This document shows positions 1 through 5,186 of a DNA stretch of 5,186 nt, one piece after another. Under the pieces are notes generated by a model. It searched no databases. It had not been told where the DNA came from and saw only the letters and a list, made by a program, of their open reading frames with translations. The stretch's first letter is position 1. Every line of letters starts with the position of its first letter. The stretch comes from an uncultured bacterium (GTDB lineage Bacteria > Bacillota > Clostridia > Lachnospirales > Lachnospiraceae), in contig CAJMRM010000074.1 of NCBI GenBank assembly GCA_905215775.1, positions 1-5,186 on the forward strand, in the 5' to 3' direction. Both the position numbers and the translations under genes were made by a program.

Positions 1-30
1 GAGGCTTTCTTTAAGAAACCGGCGGATCAG

Positions 31-80
31 AACGAGGACCGGGAAGCGGCTGTTTCAGGCTGCTTCCCGGTCCTCGTTTT
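31..80 (+). terminator. Rho-independent terminator of an upstream gene
   Basis: A 17-bp perfect inverted repeat pairs 31-47 with 62-78, and a few further inner pairs (49-50 with 59-60) shrink the loop. A short T-run (77-80) follows the 3' arm, as expected for intrinsic termination on the + strand. The stem is GC-rich in the middle. Something transcribed from the left presumably ends just before it. One frame reaches a TAA at 12-14, which could be the end of that gene, but too little is visible to call it. The terminator insulates the motor operon that follows. Confidence 0.88.
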
Positions 81-94
81 ATAAGCGGAGAAAA

Positions 95-123
95 TCTTAC
101 GATTTGTGAAAAAATTCTATAAT
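95..123 (+). promoter_or_regulatory. Possible promoter of the motor operon
   Basis: A perfect -10 hexamer TATAAT sits at 118-123 in a very AT-rich stretch just after the upstream terminator. The -35 is poor: TCTTAC at 95-100 has the ideal 17-bp spacing, and TTACGA at 97-102 has a 15-bp spacing. An alternative weaker pair is TTGTTG (139-144) and TAAATT (162-167), also 17 bp apart. Either start would give a leader of roughly 80-120 nt before the ATG at 251. I recognise no riboswitch in that leader. Confidence 0.4.
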
Positions 124-238
124 AATTCGGATAATATCTTGTTGAAATTAAGAAAATATGGTAAATTAAGAGTGAAAGTTGGAAATCAACGGAAGTTTTT
201 GTAACTGGCAGATCAAGGTTTCGTGTTTCGGCACAGAT

Positions 239-243
239 AGGAG
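239..243 (+). promoter_or_regulatory. Ribosome binding site deciding the MotA-like start
   Basis: AGGAG lies 7 nt before the ATG at 251. This favours that ATG over the in-frame TTG at 179, which has no comparable Shine-Dalgarno and would add 24 residues with no family-like character ahead of the first membrane helix. Confidence 0.8.
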
Positions 244-250
244 TTGGGGG

Positions 251-1417
251 ATGAAAAGAAATAAATTATACTATATTTTGTTCGTGCTGTATGTACTGGC
301 CACGGCGCTCGTCCTTTACGTCAATGGGATCTTTACGGGAAACGTGGAGTCATTTCCGAATCTGGTCATCAACGGCGTATTCCTTCTGGTGATCGGAATC
401 CTGTTCGTGGTCTGCGGCTTCAGCTTTGCCAGACTCAACCGCTGTACGGACGAGCTGGTCCGGGCTGCGGAGGAGATCCAGAAGGAATACCAGGAGGCCG
501 GAGAAAAAAATCTGTGGGCCGGCTATTGTGAACGGTATGAGCTGTTCTATGACGCGGCCTTAAAGGATGCGTTTGGTAAATACCTGATGCGGATGAAAAC
601 CTTAAAGACCCGGTACGGCTATCCCTCCGTATGCGATGTGGGGGAGTACATAAACGAGGATCTTCTGGATCAGGCGGGCATGGTCCATTTTAATTCGGCC
701 ATGGGCGGGACCTTGACGGGGCTTGGAATCCTGGGAACCTTCCTGGGGCTTTCCATGGGCCTGGGATCCTTCAACGGCAGCGATATCTACACCATTTCCG
801 ACAATGTGGGCCCGCTGCTTTCGGGTATGAAGGTGGCCTTCCATACGTCGGTATACGGGATCTTTTTCTCCCTGGTATTTAACTTTGTATACAGAAGTCT
901 GATGGCAGACGCTTACGGAAAGCTGGATGCCTTCCAGACGGCCTTCCGCCAGTGCGTTCTTCCCCGGCCGGTGTCCGAGCGGGAAAATTCAGCCTCCATG
1001 CTGGTGTACCAGGCGGGAATGGCCGATTCCATGAAAAAGATCATGGAGCTTTTAAAGGGAAACGCCGAGGAGCAGACCAGGGGCGTGGAGCGGATCGTGG
1101 CCCAGGTAATGGAAACACTGGAATATTCCATGGGAGCCAGCTTTGCCAGCCTGGGAGATACCATGAGATCCGCCGGAGAGGCCCAGATGGCCTATGCCGA
1201 ATCCGGAAGACAGCTGACAGAGGCGGCAGAGAGGCTTATGGAGTCCAGCCGCGCCCTCCAGGCCTCGGTGGCCCAGGAGATGGAGCGCCAGGAGGCCTTT
1301 GCCAGAGAGCTGCGGGAGCAGAAGGAGGACCTGGCAGCGGCCTGCAGGGAGATGACCGAAGACGTGGGAAACCAGATCCATACCTTTCATCAAATGAGGA
1401 ATCTGTATGAAAAATAG
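251..1417 (+). CDS. MotA/TolQ/ExbB-type proton channel protein, ZorA-like
   Basis: This predicted protein of 388 residues is the channel subunit of an ion-driven rotary motor in the cytoplasmic membrane. Two hydrophobic segments (about 6-28 and 37-59) are followed by a cytoplasmic stretch of about 90 residues. Two further helices follow at about 150-172 and 192-214. They carry the family hallmarks GILGTFLGL (159-167, Thr163) and KVAFHTSVYG (194-203, Thr199/Ser200), whose polar residues are expected to face the partner's aspartate. After about residue 245 comes a helical tail of roughly 140 residues rich in Glu, Gln, Ala and Met, ending in a probable coiled coil. Canonical flagellar MotA lacks such a tail, while ZorA of Zorya has one, usually much longer. 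The gene overlaps its OmpA-domain partner by 11 nt, so the two are co-transcribed and probably translationally coupled. Membership of the superfamily is secure. The ZorA-like assignment is inferred from architecture, and a defence role is unproven because no ZorC or ZorD is present. Confidence 0.85.
   Translation: MKRNKLYYILFVLYVLATALVLYVNGIFTGNVESFPNLVINGVFLLVIGILFVVCGFSFARLNRCTDELVRAAEEIQKEYQEAGEKNLWAGYCERYELFYDAALKDAFGKYLMRMKTLKTRYGYPSVCDVGEYINEDLLDQAGMVHFNSAMGGTLTGLGILGTFLGLSMGLGSFNGSDIYTISDNVGPLLSGMKVAFHTSVYGIFFSLVFNFVYRSLMADAYGKLDAFQTAFRQCVLPRPVSERENSASMLVYQAGMADSMKKIMELLKGNAEEQTRGVERIVAQVMETLEYSMGASFASLGDTMRSAGEAQMAYAESGRQLTEAAERLMESSRALQASVAQEMERQEAFARELREQKEDLAAACREMTEDVGNQIHTFHQMRNLYEK
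1396..1400 (+). promoter_or_regulatory. Ribosome binding site of the MotB/OmpA-like gene
   Basis: GAGGA lies 6 nt before the ATG at 1407 and inside the end of the upstream gene. It supports that start and the 11-nt gene overlap. Confidence 0.75.
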
Positions 1418-2324
1418 AAGAAAAAACAGGGAGGCCTTTGCGGAGCACAGCTACTGGCAGTCCTACTCGGATATGATGGCGGCGCTGCTTCTGGTGTTTG
1501 TGCTGATCATCGCCATCACCCTGGCGATCTACCGCCAGAAGACGGTGGATCTGGATCAGGCCAGGCTGGATCTCAACGCAGCCCAGACAAAACTGGATCA
1601 GGCGGCTCTGGAGCTGGAGGATTTCCGCGCAAAGATCGAGCTTTCCAATGAAGAATTAAATAAATCCCTGGCAGAGCTCCAGGAGGCTTACGCCCAGGCG
1701 GCCCTGACAGAGGAGGAGCTAAATAAGGCGTATCTGGAGATCGAGGACGCCCAGAATGAGCTGGAGGTGACGAAAAACGAGCTCCAGGACATCGTGGGGA
1801 TCCGGACAGATATCATCGGGGCTCTCCAGTCTGCCTTTAATAATTCGGCCATGTCCGTGGATGCCCAGACTGGATCCATCACCTTTTCCTCGGACGTGCT
1901 CTTTAACTACAACAGCGCCGTTCTCACAGACGCCAGCAAGAAGACCCTCAGGGAGACGATCCCCATGTACCTGGGTGTTCTTTTAAGGGACGAATACCAG
2001 GATTATATTGCGGAGATCATCATTGAGGGCCACACGGACACGGTGGGAAGCTATCTGAGCAACCAGCAGCTTTCCTACAACCGGGCCAATGCGGTTGCCA
2101 GATTCTGTCTGGATCCAGGCAACGGCTTAAATGAGACGGAGATCTCCAGACTCCAGCAGGTACTGACGGTCAACGGCCGTTCCTTCAGCAATCCGGTGTA
2201 TACCGCAGAGGCTCCGGGAGCGGAGCTCCAGGTGGATATGGACGCATCCCGCCGGGTGGAGATCAAGTTCCGGCTGAAGGAGGATGAGATGATCGAAAAG
2301 ATTTCGGAGATCCTGAGAGATTAA
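1407..2324 (+). CDS. MotB/OmpA-domain motor partner, ZorB-like
   Basis: This 305-residue protein is the peptidoglycan-anchored partner of the channel subunit. A short basic cytoplasmic N-terminus precedes a single membrane helix (about 23-42). The helix opens with SYSDMMAALLLVF, in which Asp22 is in the position of the proton-carrying aspartate of MotB and ZorB. Outside the membrane, residues 49-126 form a long coiled coil with a hydrophobic residue every seventh position. The OmpA-like domain covers about 145-290. It includes FNYNSAVLTDASK (166-178), EGHTDTVGS (207-215), the LSYNRANAV helix (222-230) and a late SRRVEIKF (281-288), matching the peptidoglycan-binding consensus. Flagellar MotB has a similar overall plan, but no flagellar genes are nearby, and the partner's C-terminal tail points to the ZorAB side of the family. 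The reading frame is intact and its key residues are present, so the motor is probably functional. Confidence 0.88.
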   Translation: MKNRRKNREAFAEHSYWQSYSDMMAALLLVFVLIIAITLAIYRQKTVDLDQARLDLNAAQTKLDQAALELEDFRAKIELSNEELNKSLAELQEAYAQAALTEEELNKAYLEIEDAQNELEVTKNELQDIVGIRTDIIGALQSAFNNSAMSVDAQTGSITFSSDVLFNYNSAVLTDASKKTLRETIPMYLGVLLRDEYQDYIAEIIIEGHTDTVGSYLSNQQLSYNRANAVARFCLDPGNGLNETEISRLQQVLTVNGRSFSNPVYTAEAPGAELQVDMDASRRVEIKFRLKEDEMIEKISEILRD

Positions 2325-2345
2325 GAGGGAAAAAAGATCCTATGG

Positions 2346-2374
2346 AACGAGGGGGCGTAAACGGTCCCCTCGTT
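2346..2374 (+). terminator. Hairpin after the motor operon, possible weak terminator
   Basis: A 9-bp perfect inverted repeat, AACGAGGGG (2346-2354) with CCCCTCGTT (2366-2374), starts 22 nt after the stop of the OmpA-domain gene. Its position fits an operon terminator. The 3' arm is followed by GACGCG rather than a T-run, so termination would be weak. Its last two bases are also the first two of the -35 box of the next promoter, so a role as a protein-binding operator is an alternative. Confidence 0.5.
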
Positions 2375-2401
2375 GACGCGTGTATGACATTTTGCTATAC
2401 T
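2373..2401 (+). promoter_or_regulatory. Sigma-A-type promoter of the YitT-family gene
   Basis: A -35 box TTGACG (2373-2378) and -10 box TATACT (2396-2401) are separated by exactly 17 bp. A TGC just before the -10 makes it an extended -10 promoter. Transcription should start near 2408, giving a leader of about 40 nt. This rules out translation from the ATG at 2342, which lies upstream of the promoter. Confidence 0.82.
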
Positions 2402-2446
2402 GGAGGAGAGAGGCTTTACAATTACCTGGAAAGGAATGAAAGGGGT

Positions 2447-3322
2447 ATGAAAAAAGTAAAAGGAAAAGCAAGGGAGCTGTGGCTGGATTTCCTGTATGAT
2501 ATTGTCGGGGGATTTTTACAGGCGGTGGCGCTCCACTGCTTCATTGACAGTATCGACATCGCTCCCGGAGGAGCCACCGGTCTGGCCATCCTTCTGAACC
2601 GGTTCACCTCCCTGCCCATCGGTATCCTGACGTTTGCGGTGAATATTCCGCTTCTGATCGCCGCCTGGGTATATCTGGGAAAGGGGCGGACCATAAAAAC
2701 GCTGAAGACGGTGGCGGTGCTGACGGTGATCCTGGATTTCATCATCACGCCTTACGTGCCGGTCTATACGGGAGATAAGATGGTGTCCTGTATCTTCGGC
2801 GGAGTGCTCATGGGCGCCAGCCTGGCGGTGGTATTTATGCGGGGCTCCACCACCGGAGGCGGAGATATTGCGGCCAAGCTGCTGCAGAAATACCGTCCCC
2901 ATATGCAGACGGGTACGGCGGTGATGCTGACGGATATGGTGATCATCGGCGCGTCCATGGTGGTGTTCGGGAACATTGAATCCGGTCTTTACGGGCTCAT
3001 CAATATGGTGGTGTCCACCTATGTGATCGATATCATCCTTTACGGCATGAATAAGAGCACTATGGTGACGGTGATGTCGCCAAAGGTCCAGGAGATCGGG
3101 GACCAGCTGATGGAGCACCTGGGCCGGGGCTGTACCTTCTATAAAAGCCGGGGCGGCTACGCCAAGGTGGAAGGGGAGACTCTGATCTGCGTGGTGGACC
3201 GGAAGCAGTTTTACAAGGCGAAAAAGATCATTTACGGCATCGACGAGGATGCGTTTGTGATCGTTTCAGAGGCCAAAGAGGTGTACGGAGAGGGCTTCCT
3301 GGATTCCGACTGGGAGGTATAG
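2447..3322 (+). CDS. YitT family membrane protein with DUF2179 domain
   Basis: This predicted protein of 291 residues matches the usual size of the YitT family, membrane proteins of Firmicutes whose substrate or role is mostly unknown. About six hydrophobic segments are visible near 15-35, 56-76, 85-104, 112-131, 158-176 and 180-200. Family signatures include APGGATGLA (39-47), GSTTGGGDIAAKLL (133-146) and the VID..LYG stretch (193-200). The soluble C-terminal DUF2179 domain follows from about 206, with CTFYKSRGGY (229-238), DEDAFVIV (266-273) and EVYGEGF (278-284). The start at 2447 was chosen because it follows purine-rich AAGGA (2431-2435) and AGGGG (2441-2445) runs, lies downstream of the promoter, and gives a normal family length. 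The longer frame from 2342 would add 35 residues coded by the hairpin and promoter. The gene has its own promoter and terminator, so it is probably functionally separate from the motor pair. Confidence 0.9.
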   Translation: MKKVKGKARELWLDFLYDIVGGFLQAVALHCFIDSIDIAPGGATGLAILLNRFTSLPIGILTFAVNIPLLIAAWVYLGKGRTIKTLKTVAVLTVILDFIITPYVPVYTGDKMVSCIFGGVLMGASLAVVFMRGSTTGGGDIAAKLLQKYRPHMQTGTAVMLTDMVIIGASMVVFGNIESGLYGLINMVVSTYVIDIILYGMNKSTMVTVMSPKVQEIGDQLMEHLGRGCTFYKSRGGYAKVEGETLICVVDRKQFYKAKKIIYGIDEDAFVIVSEAKEVYGEGFLDSDWEV

Positions 3323-3335
3323 AGCTCCGGAGAAC

Positions 3336-3386
3336 AAAAAAATGGCAGCCCGGGCAGGATCATATCCGCCCGGACTGCCATTTTTA
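3336..3386. terminator. Bidirectional terminator between convergent genes
   Basis: An A-run, a GC-rich stem and a T-run form a hairpin usable in both directions. ATGGCAG (3342-3348) pairs with CTGCCAT (3375-3381), and CCGGGC (3350-3355) pairs with GCCCGG (3368-3373), with one mismatch between the two blocks. GGAT (3357-3360) pairs with ATCC (3364-3367) at the tip. Flanking A (3336-3341) and T (3381-3385) runs supply the U-tract on each strand. It lies 13 nt after the YitT-family stop and about 15 nt after the reductase stop on the opposite strand. Confidence 0.92.
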
Positions 3387-3401
3387 TGATCTTTAAAAAA
3401 G

Positions 3402-4955
3402 TTACTGGATATAGGGGGCCGCGACTGCATCAATGGCAGCGGGATCCTTGGCGGCCCACTGGGCATAGGTCATGCCGGAGGCGGCCACGGTCTTTCCCAG
3501 CTCCACTAAGAACGCGGGGATCTGGGCTTCCAGAATCGTTCCGGCTTCTCGTCCCATGGTCTCTCCGCCCTGGAGCTCATTTCCGTTCACGTAGAGGACG
3601 AAGGCCGGGTTTGGCTTTTTGTCCACCATTTTTACCCCGCCGCGGAAGCCGATGGCTCCGGTCTGATGGGTACCGCAGGAGGAGGGGCAGCCGGAGATAT
3701 GGATCTGGGGAAGGGCTCCGTCGGGAATCCCGGCTTCCCGAACTGCGTCAACGCAGGCGGAAAGAAGCGCCTGGGAGTCGCGGACGCCCACCTGGCAGAT
3801 GCTGGCGCCGATGCAGCTTACGGATGTCTCAAATAAGGTTTTTGCACCGTCCTCGGTGGCGGCCAGGACCAGCTTTGCCTCGTCTCCGGTGAGATTTACG
3901 ATATAGGCAGTCTCGTCGGGAGCCAGACGCATTTCTACATCCTCCATACCGGCCAGGAGATCGCTGAGGGCGCAGAAGGCAGCGGGATCGGGCTGGCCAC
4001 CCAGGGGATGCCATACCACCGTATAAAGTCCCTCCTGCTTCTGGGGGATCACGCGGGCGCCGGAGACGGAGGAGCCGCTGCCTTTTTTAGCGGTTTCACA
4101 GAGCGAAACGGTTAAGTCCAGATCTTCACCGGACGCCAGAACCTGGTCCAGCTTCTCACGGAAGGCGTCTGCATACTGCTCCGGTCCTCCCAGGACCTCC
4201 TGCATATAGCGGGTGCGTGCCTTGCCGCGGTTTTCGTAGTTTCCGTAGGCGCGGAAGGTGAGCCACATGGCCTTTACATAGTAAAGGATCTTTTCCGGCT
4301 CCACGGCCTCTGCGACCTTTACGCCGAAGCGGGGATTATTTCCCAGGCCGCCGGCGCTGTATACGTCAAAGGTTCCGTCGGGTCTGGCGGCAAAGCCCAG
4401 ATCCCGGTAGGTGGCGTGGGTCAGGTTCTTTGGTGAGCTGGAAAAAGCCACCTTTAATTTCCTGGGCATCTTTTCTGCCTTGATGAAATTCATCAGATAA
4501 TCGGCAGCAGCCTCTGCATAAGGCATCACGTTGAAATACTCGTCCTTTTCCACGCCGGAGAGAGGAGAGCACATGACATTTCTCGGGAAGTCTCCGCCGC
4601 CGCCCATGGTCACGATCCCACAGTCCAGGGCCCGCTCCATAATATCGAAAACGGCTTCCTGCTGGAGGTCATGAAGCTGGATGGTCTGGCAGGTGGTAAA
4701 GTGGATCCGGGACACCTTATGGGTGCGGACCGCCTCTGCAACAAAGGCAAATTTTTCTTTTGTAACACGGCCGGCGGTCATACGGAGCCGCAGCATGCTG
4801 GCTTTTCCGCCCTTCTGGGCGTAGCTGCCATACAGGCCGGAAAAGCCCTTATAGGCCGTTTTGTCCATATCGCCTGCATAAAAAGCGGCTGTCTTTTCCT
4901 TGAACTCCGGCAGATCAGCCTTCCAGGACTGTGGATCGATTCGATTCATATTCAT
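3402..4955 (-). CDS. Siroheme nitrite/sulfite reductase (hemoprotein)
   Basis: This 517-residue enzyme should catalyse a six-electron reduction, of sulfite to sulfide or nitrite to ammonia, at a siroheme coupled to a 4Fe-4S cluster in the cytoplasm. It has the family's duplicated plan: ferredoxin-like half-domains near 50-112 and 311-366, each followed by a siroheme/Fe-S half. The cluster ligands are Cys381 and Cys387 (CIGASIC), and Cys423 and Cys427 in ISGCPSSCG. Cys427 is in the place of the residue bridging cluster and siroheme. Arg58 (MLRLRMTAG), Arg125 (FPRNVMC) and Lys166/Lys168 (MPRKLKVAF) match by motif the anion-binding Arg83, Arg153, Lys215 and Lys217 of E. coli CysI. The start at 4955 follows an AAGGA with 6-nt spacing; an ATG two codons later is also possible. 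No flavoprotein, ferredoxin or siroheme-synthesis gene is adjacent, so the electron donor is unknown. Sequence alone does not decide between sulfite and nitrite. Confidence 0.92.
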   Translation of the reverse strand: MNMNRIDPQSWKADLPEFKEKTAAFYAGDMDKTAYKGFSGLYGSYAQKGGKASMLRLRMTAGRVTKEKFAFVAEAVRTHKVSRIHFTTCQTIQLHDLQQEAVFDIMERALDCGIVTMGGGGDFPRNVMCSPLSGVEKDEYFNVMPYAEAAADYLMNFIKAEKMPRKLKVAFSSSPKNLTHATYRDLGFAARPDGTFDVYSAGGLGNNPRFGVKVAEAVEPEKILYYVKAMWLTFRAYGNYENRGKARTRYMQEVLGGPEQYADAFREKLDQVLASGEDLDLTVSLCETAKKGSGSSVSGARVIPQKQEGLYTVVWHPLGGQPDPAAFCALSDLLAGMEDVEMRLAPDETAYIVNLTGDEAKLVLAATEDGAKTLFETSVSCIGASICQVGVRDSQALLSACVDAVREAGIPDGALPQIHISGCPSSCGTHQTGAIGFRGGVKMVDKKPNPAFVLYVNGNELQGGETMGREAGTILEAQIPAFLVELGKTVAASGMTYAQWAAKDPAAIDAVAAPYIQ

Positions 4956-4961
4956 TTTCCT

Positions 4962-4966
4962 TCCTT
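4962..4966 (-). promoter_or_regulatory. Ribosome binding site of the siroheme reductase
   Basis: On the - strand, AAGGA lies 6 nt before the ATG at 4955, within a longer AAAGGAAGGAAA run. The second GGAAGG copy in this run could also serve the ATG at 4949. Confidence 0.75.
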
Positions 4967-4980
4967 TAAATTAGGATTAC

Positions 4981-5039
4981 ACAGATTAACGTGTCTGTCT
5001 GGATACCGGAGGTGCGGCGTTCAGAGGCCGCCCGGTACC
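4981..5039 (-). other. Structured 5' leader of the siroheme reductase mRNA
   Basis: The predicted leader, about 115 nt long, contains a nested hairpin. On the - strand, GGTACCGG (5039-5032) pairs with CCGGTATC (5009-5002) with one G-U pair. Inside it, GCGGC (5031-5027) pairs with GCCGC (5018-5014), leaving an 8-nt loop and a 4-nt bulge. A second weak stem pairs ACAGA (4998-4994) with TCTGT (4985-4981). It matches no riboswitch class that I recognise. There is no U-run after either stem, so any control would more likely act on translation or mRNA stability than on termination. Confidence 0.45.
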
Positions 5040-5077
5040 GGCGGAGAAGAAATGGTCTGCTCCGTCCTTCTGTTTCC

Positions 5078-5106
5078 ATTGTAGCACAAGAGAAATTCGG
5101 TGGCAA
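5078..5106 (-). promoter_or_regulatory. Sigma-A-type promoter of the siroheme reductase
   Basis: On the - strand, TTGCCA (5106-5101) and TACAAT (5083-5078) are 17 bp apart, with a TGC directly before the -10. Transcription should start near 5071, about 115 nt ahead of the reductase ATG. Confidence 0.82.
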
Positions 5107-5144
5107 GGATATTTCATGGGAGGTGTGGAGATAAAACTTTCAAA

Positions 5145-5182
5145 AGTAAATTCCATCGTCCGCTTATGCGGTGGATTTTACT
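5145..5182. repeat. Imperfect inverted repeat at the window edge
   Basis: AGTAAATTCCA (5145-5155) pairs with TGGATTTTACT (5172-5182) with one mismatch. CCGC (5160-5163) pairs with GCGG (5168-5171) around a TTAT loop, leaving a 4-nt bulge on one side. Read on the - strand it is followed by TTTTG, so it could terminate a - strand gene lying beyond the right edge. A TAA at 5180-5178 on that strand could be such a gene's stop, but only two codons are visible. An operator role upstream of the reductase promoter is also possible. Confidence 0.5.
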
Positions 5183-5186
5183 CCTG

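Noticed and set aside
1..30. Possible C-terminal end of an upstream gene with TAA at 12-14
   Set aside because: Only four codons are visible and another frame stays open through the terminator, so neither identity nor frame can be supported.
179..250. In-frame TTG extension of the MotA-like gene
   Set aside because: The ATG at 251 has a good AGGAG at 239-243, while the TTG lacks a clear ribosome binding site and the 24 extra residues lie ahead of the natural N-terminal membrane helix.
952..1410. Open frame of 152 codons in another + frame
   Set aside because: It lies entirely within the MotA-like gene. The Gly/Arg-rich translation looks like a frame shadow and there is no independent start signal.
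2342..2446. In-frame ATG extension of the YitT-family gene
   Set aside because: The extension runs through the hairpin and the promoter, upstream of the predicted transcription start, and would make the protein longer than the family norm.
3386..3892. Open frame of 168 codons on the + strand
   Set aside because: It lies antisense to the C-terminal cluster-binding half of the reductase and starts in the terminator. The Arg/Pro-rich product is typical of a shadow frame.
5001..5040. GGTACCG in the reductase leader, reminiscent of a T-box core
   Set aside because: The leader is too short for a T-box, the expected flanking T-box bases are not there, there is no terminator after the stem, and the gene is not an amino-acid or tRNA-ligase gene.
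4671..5084. Open frame of 137 codons on the + strand
   Set aside because: Most of it is antisense to the start of the siroheme reductase, it runs across that gene's leader and promoter, and its product resembles no family.

Overview
The window looks like chromosomal DNA of a Gram-positive anaerobe, most likely a clostridial Lachnospiraceae-type bacterium. This is inferred from moderately GC-rich genes separated by AT-rich gaps, purine-rich ribosome binding sites, sigma-A-like promoters, and the mix of protein families. The species cannot be named from this sequence alone. No RNA genes, insertion sequences or CRISPR arrays were seen.

Layout. (1) Positions 1-250 hold a strong rho-independent terminator for something upstream (31-80) and an AT-rich leader with a possible promoter. 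(2) Positions 251-2324 hold a two-gene operon on the + strand with an 11-nt overlap. The first gene is a MotA/TolQ/ExbB-type proton channel with a C-terminal helical tail. The second is its MotB/OmpA-type partner, with a channel aspartate, a long coiled-coil stalk and a peptidoglycan-binding domain. The pair most resembles ZorA/ZorB of the Zorya anti-phage system, but no ZorC, ZorD or other effector lies beside it. (3) Positions 2346-2401 hold a hairpin whose 3' arm runs into the -35 box of a very good promoter. That promoter drives (4) a YitT/DUF2179 membrane protein (2447-3322). (5) A bidirectional terminator (3336-3386) separates it from (6) a convergent siroheme-dependent nitrite/sulfite reductase on the - strand (4955-3402). 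(7) Positions 4956-5186 hold the reductase's structured leader, a strong promoter (5106-5078) and a further imperfect hairpin at the window edge.

How the genes work together. The two motor genes clearly work as one ion-driven complex: the first supplies the ring of channel helices and a cytoplasmic tail, and the second supplies the proton-binding aspartate and the cell-wall anchor. The YitT gene and the reductase each have their own promoter and terminator and show no functional tie to the motor pair. The most interesting element is the stand-alone ZorAB-like motor. It is a two-gene unit bounded by hairpins, with no recognised effector and no flagellar genes in view.
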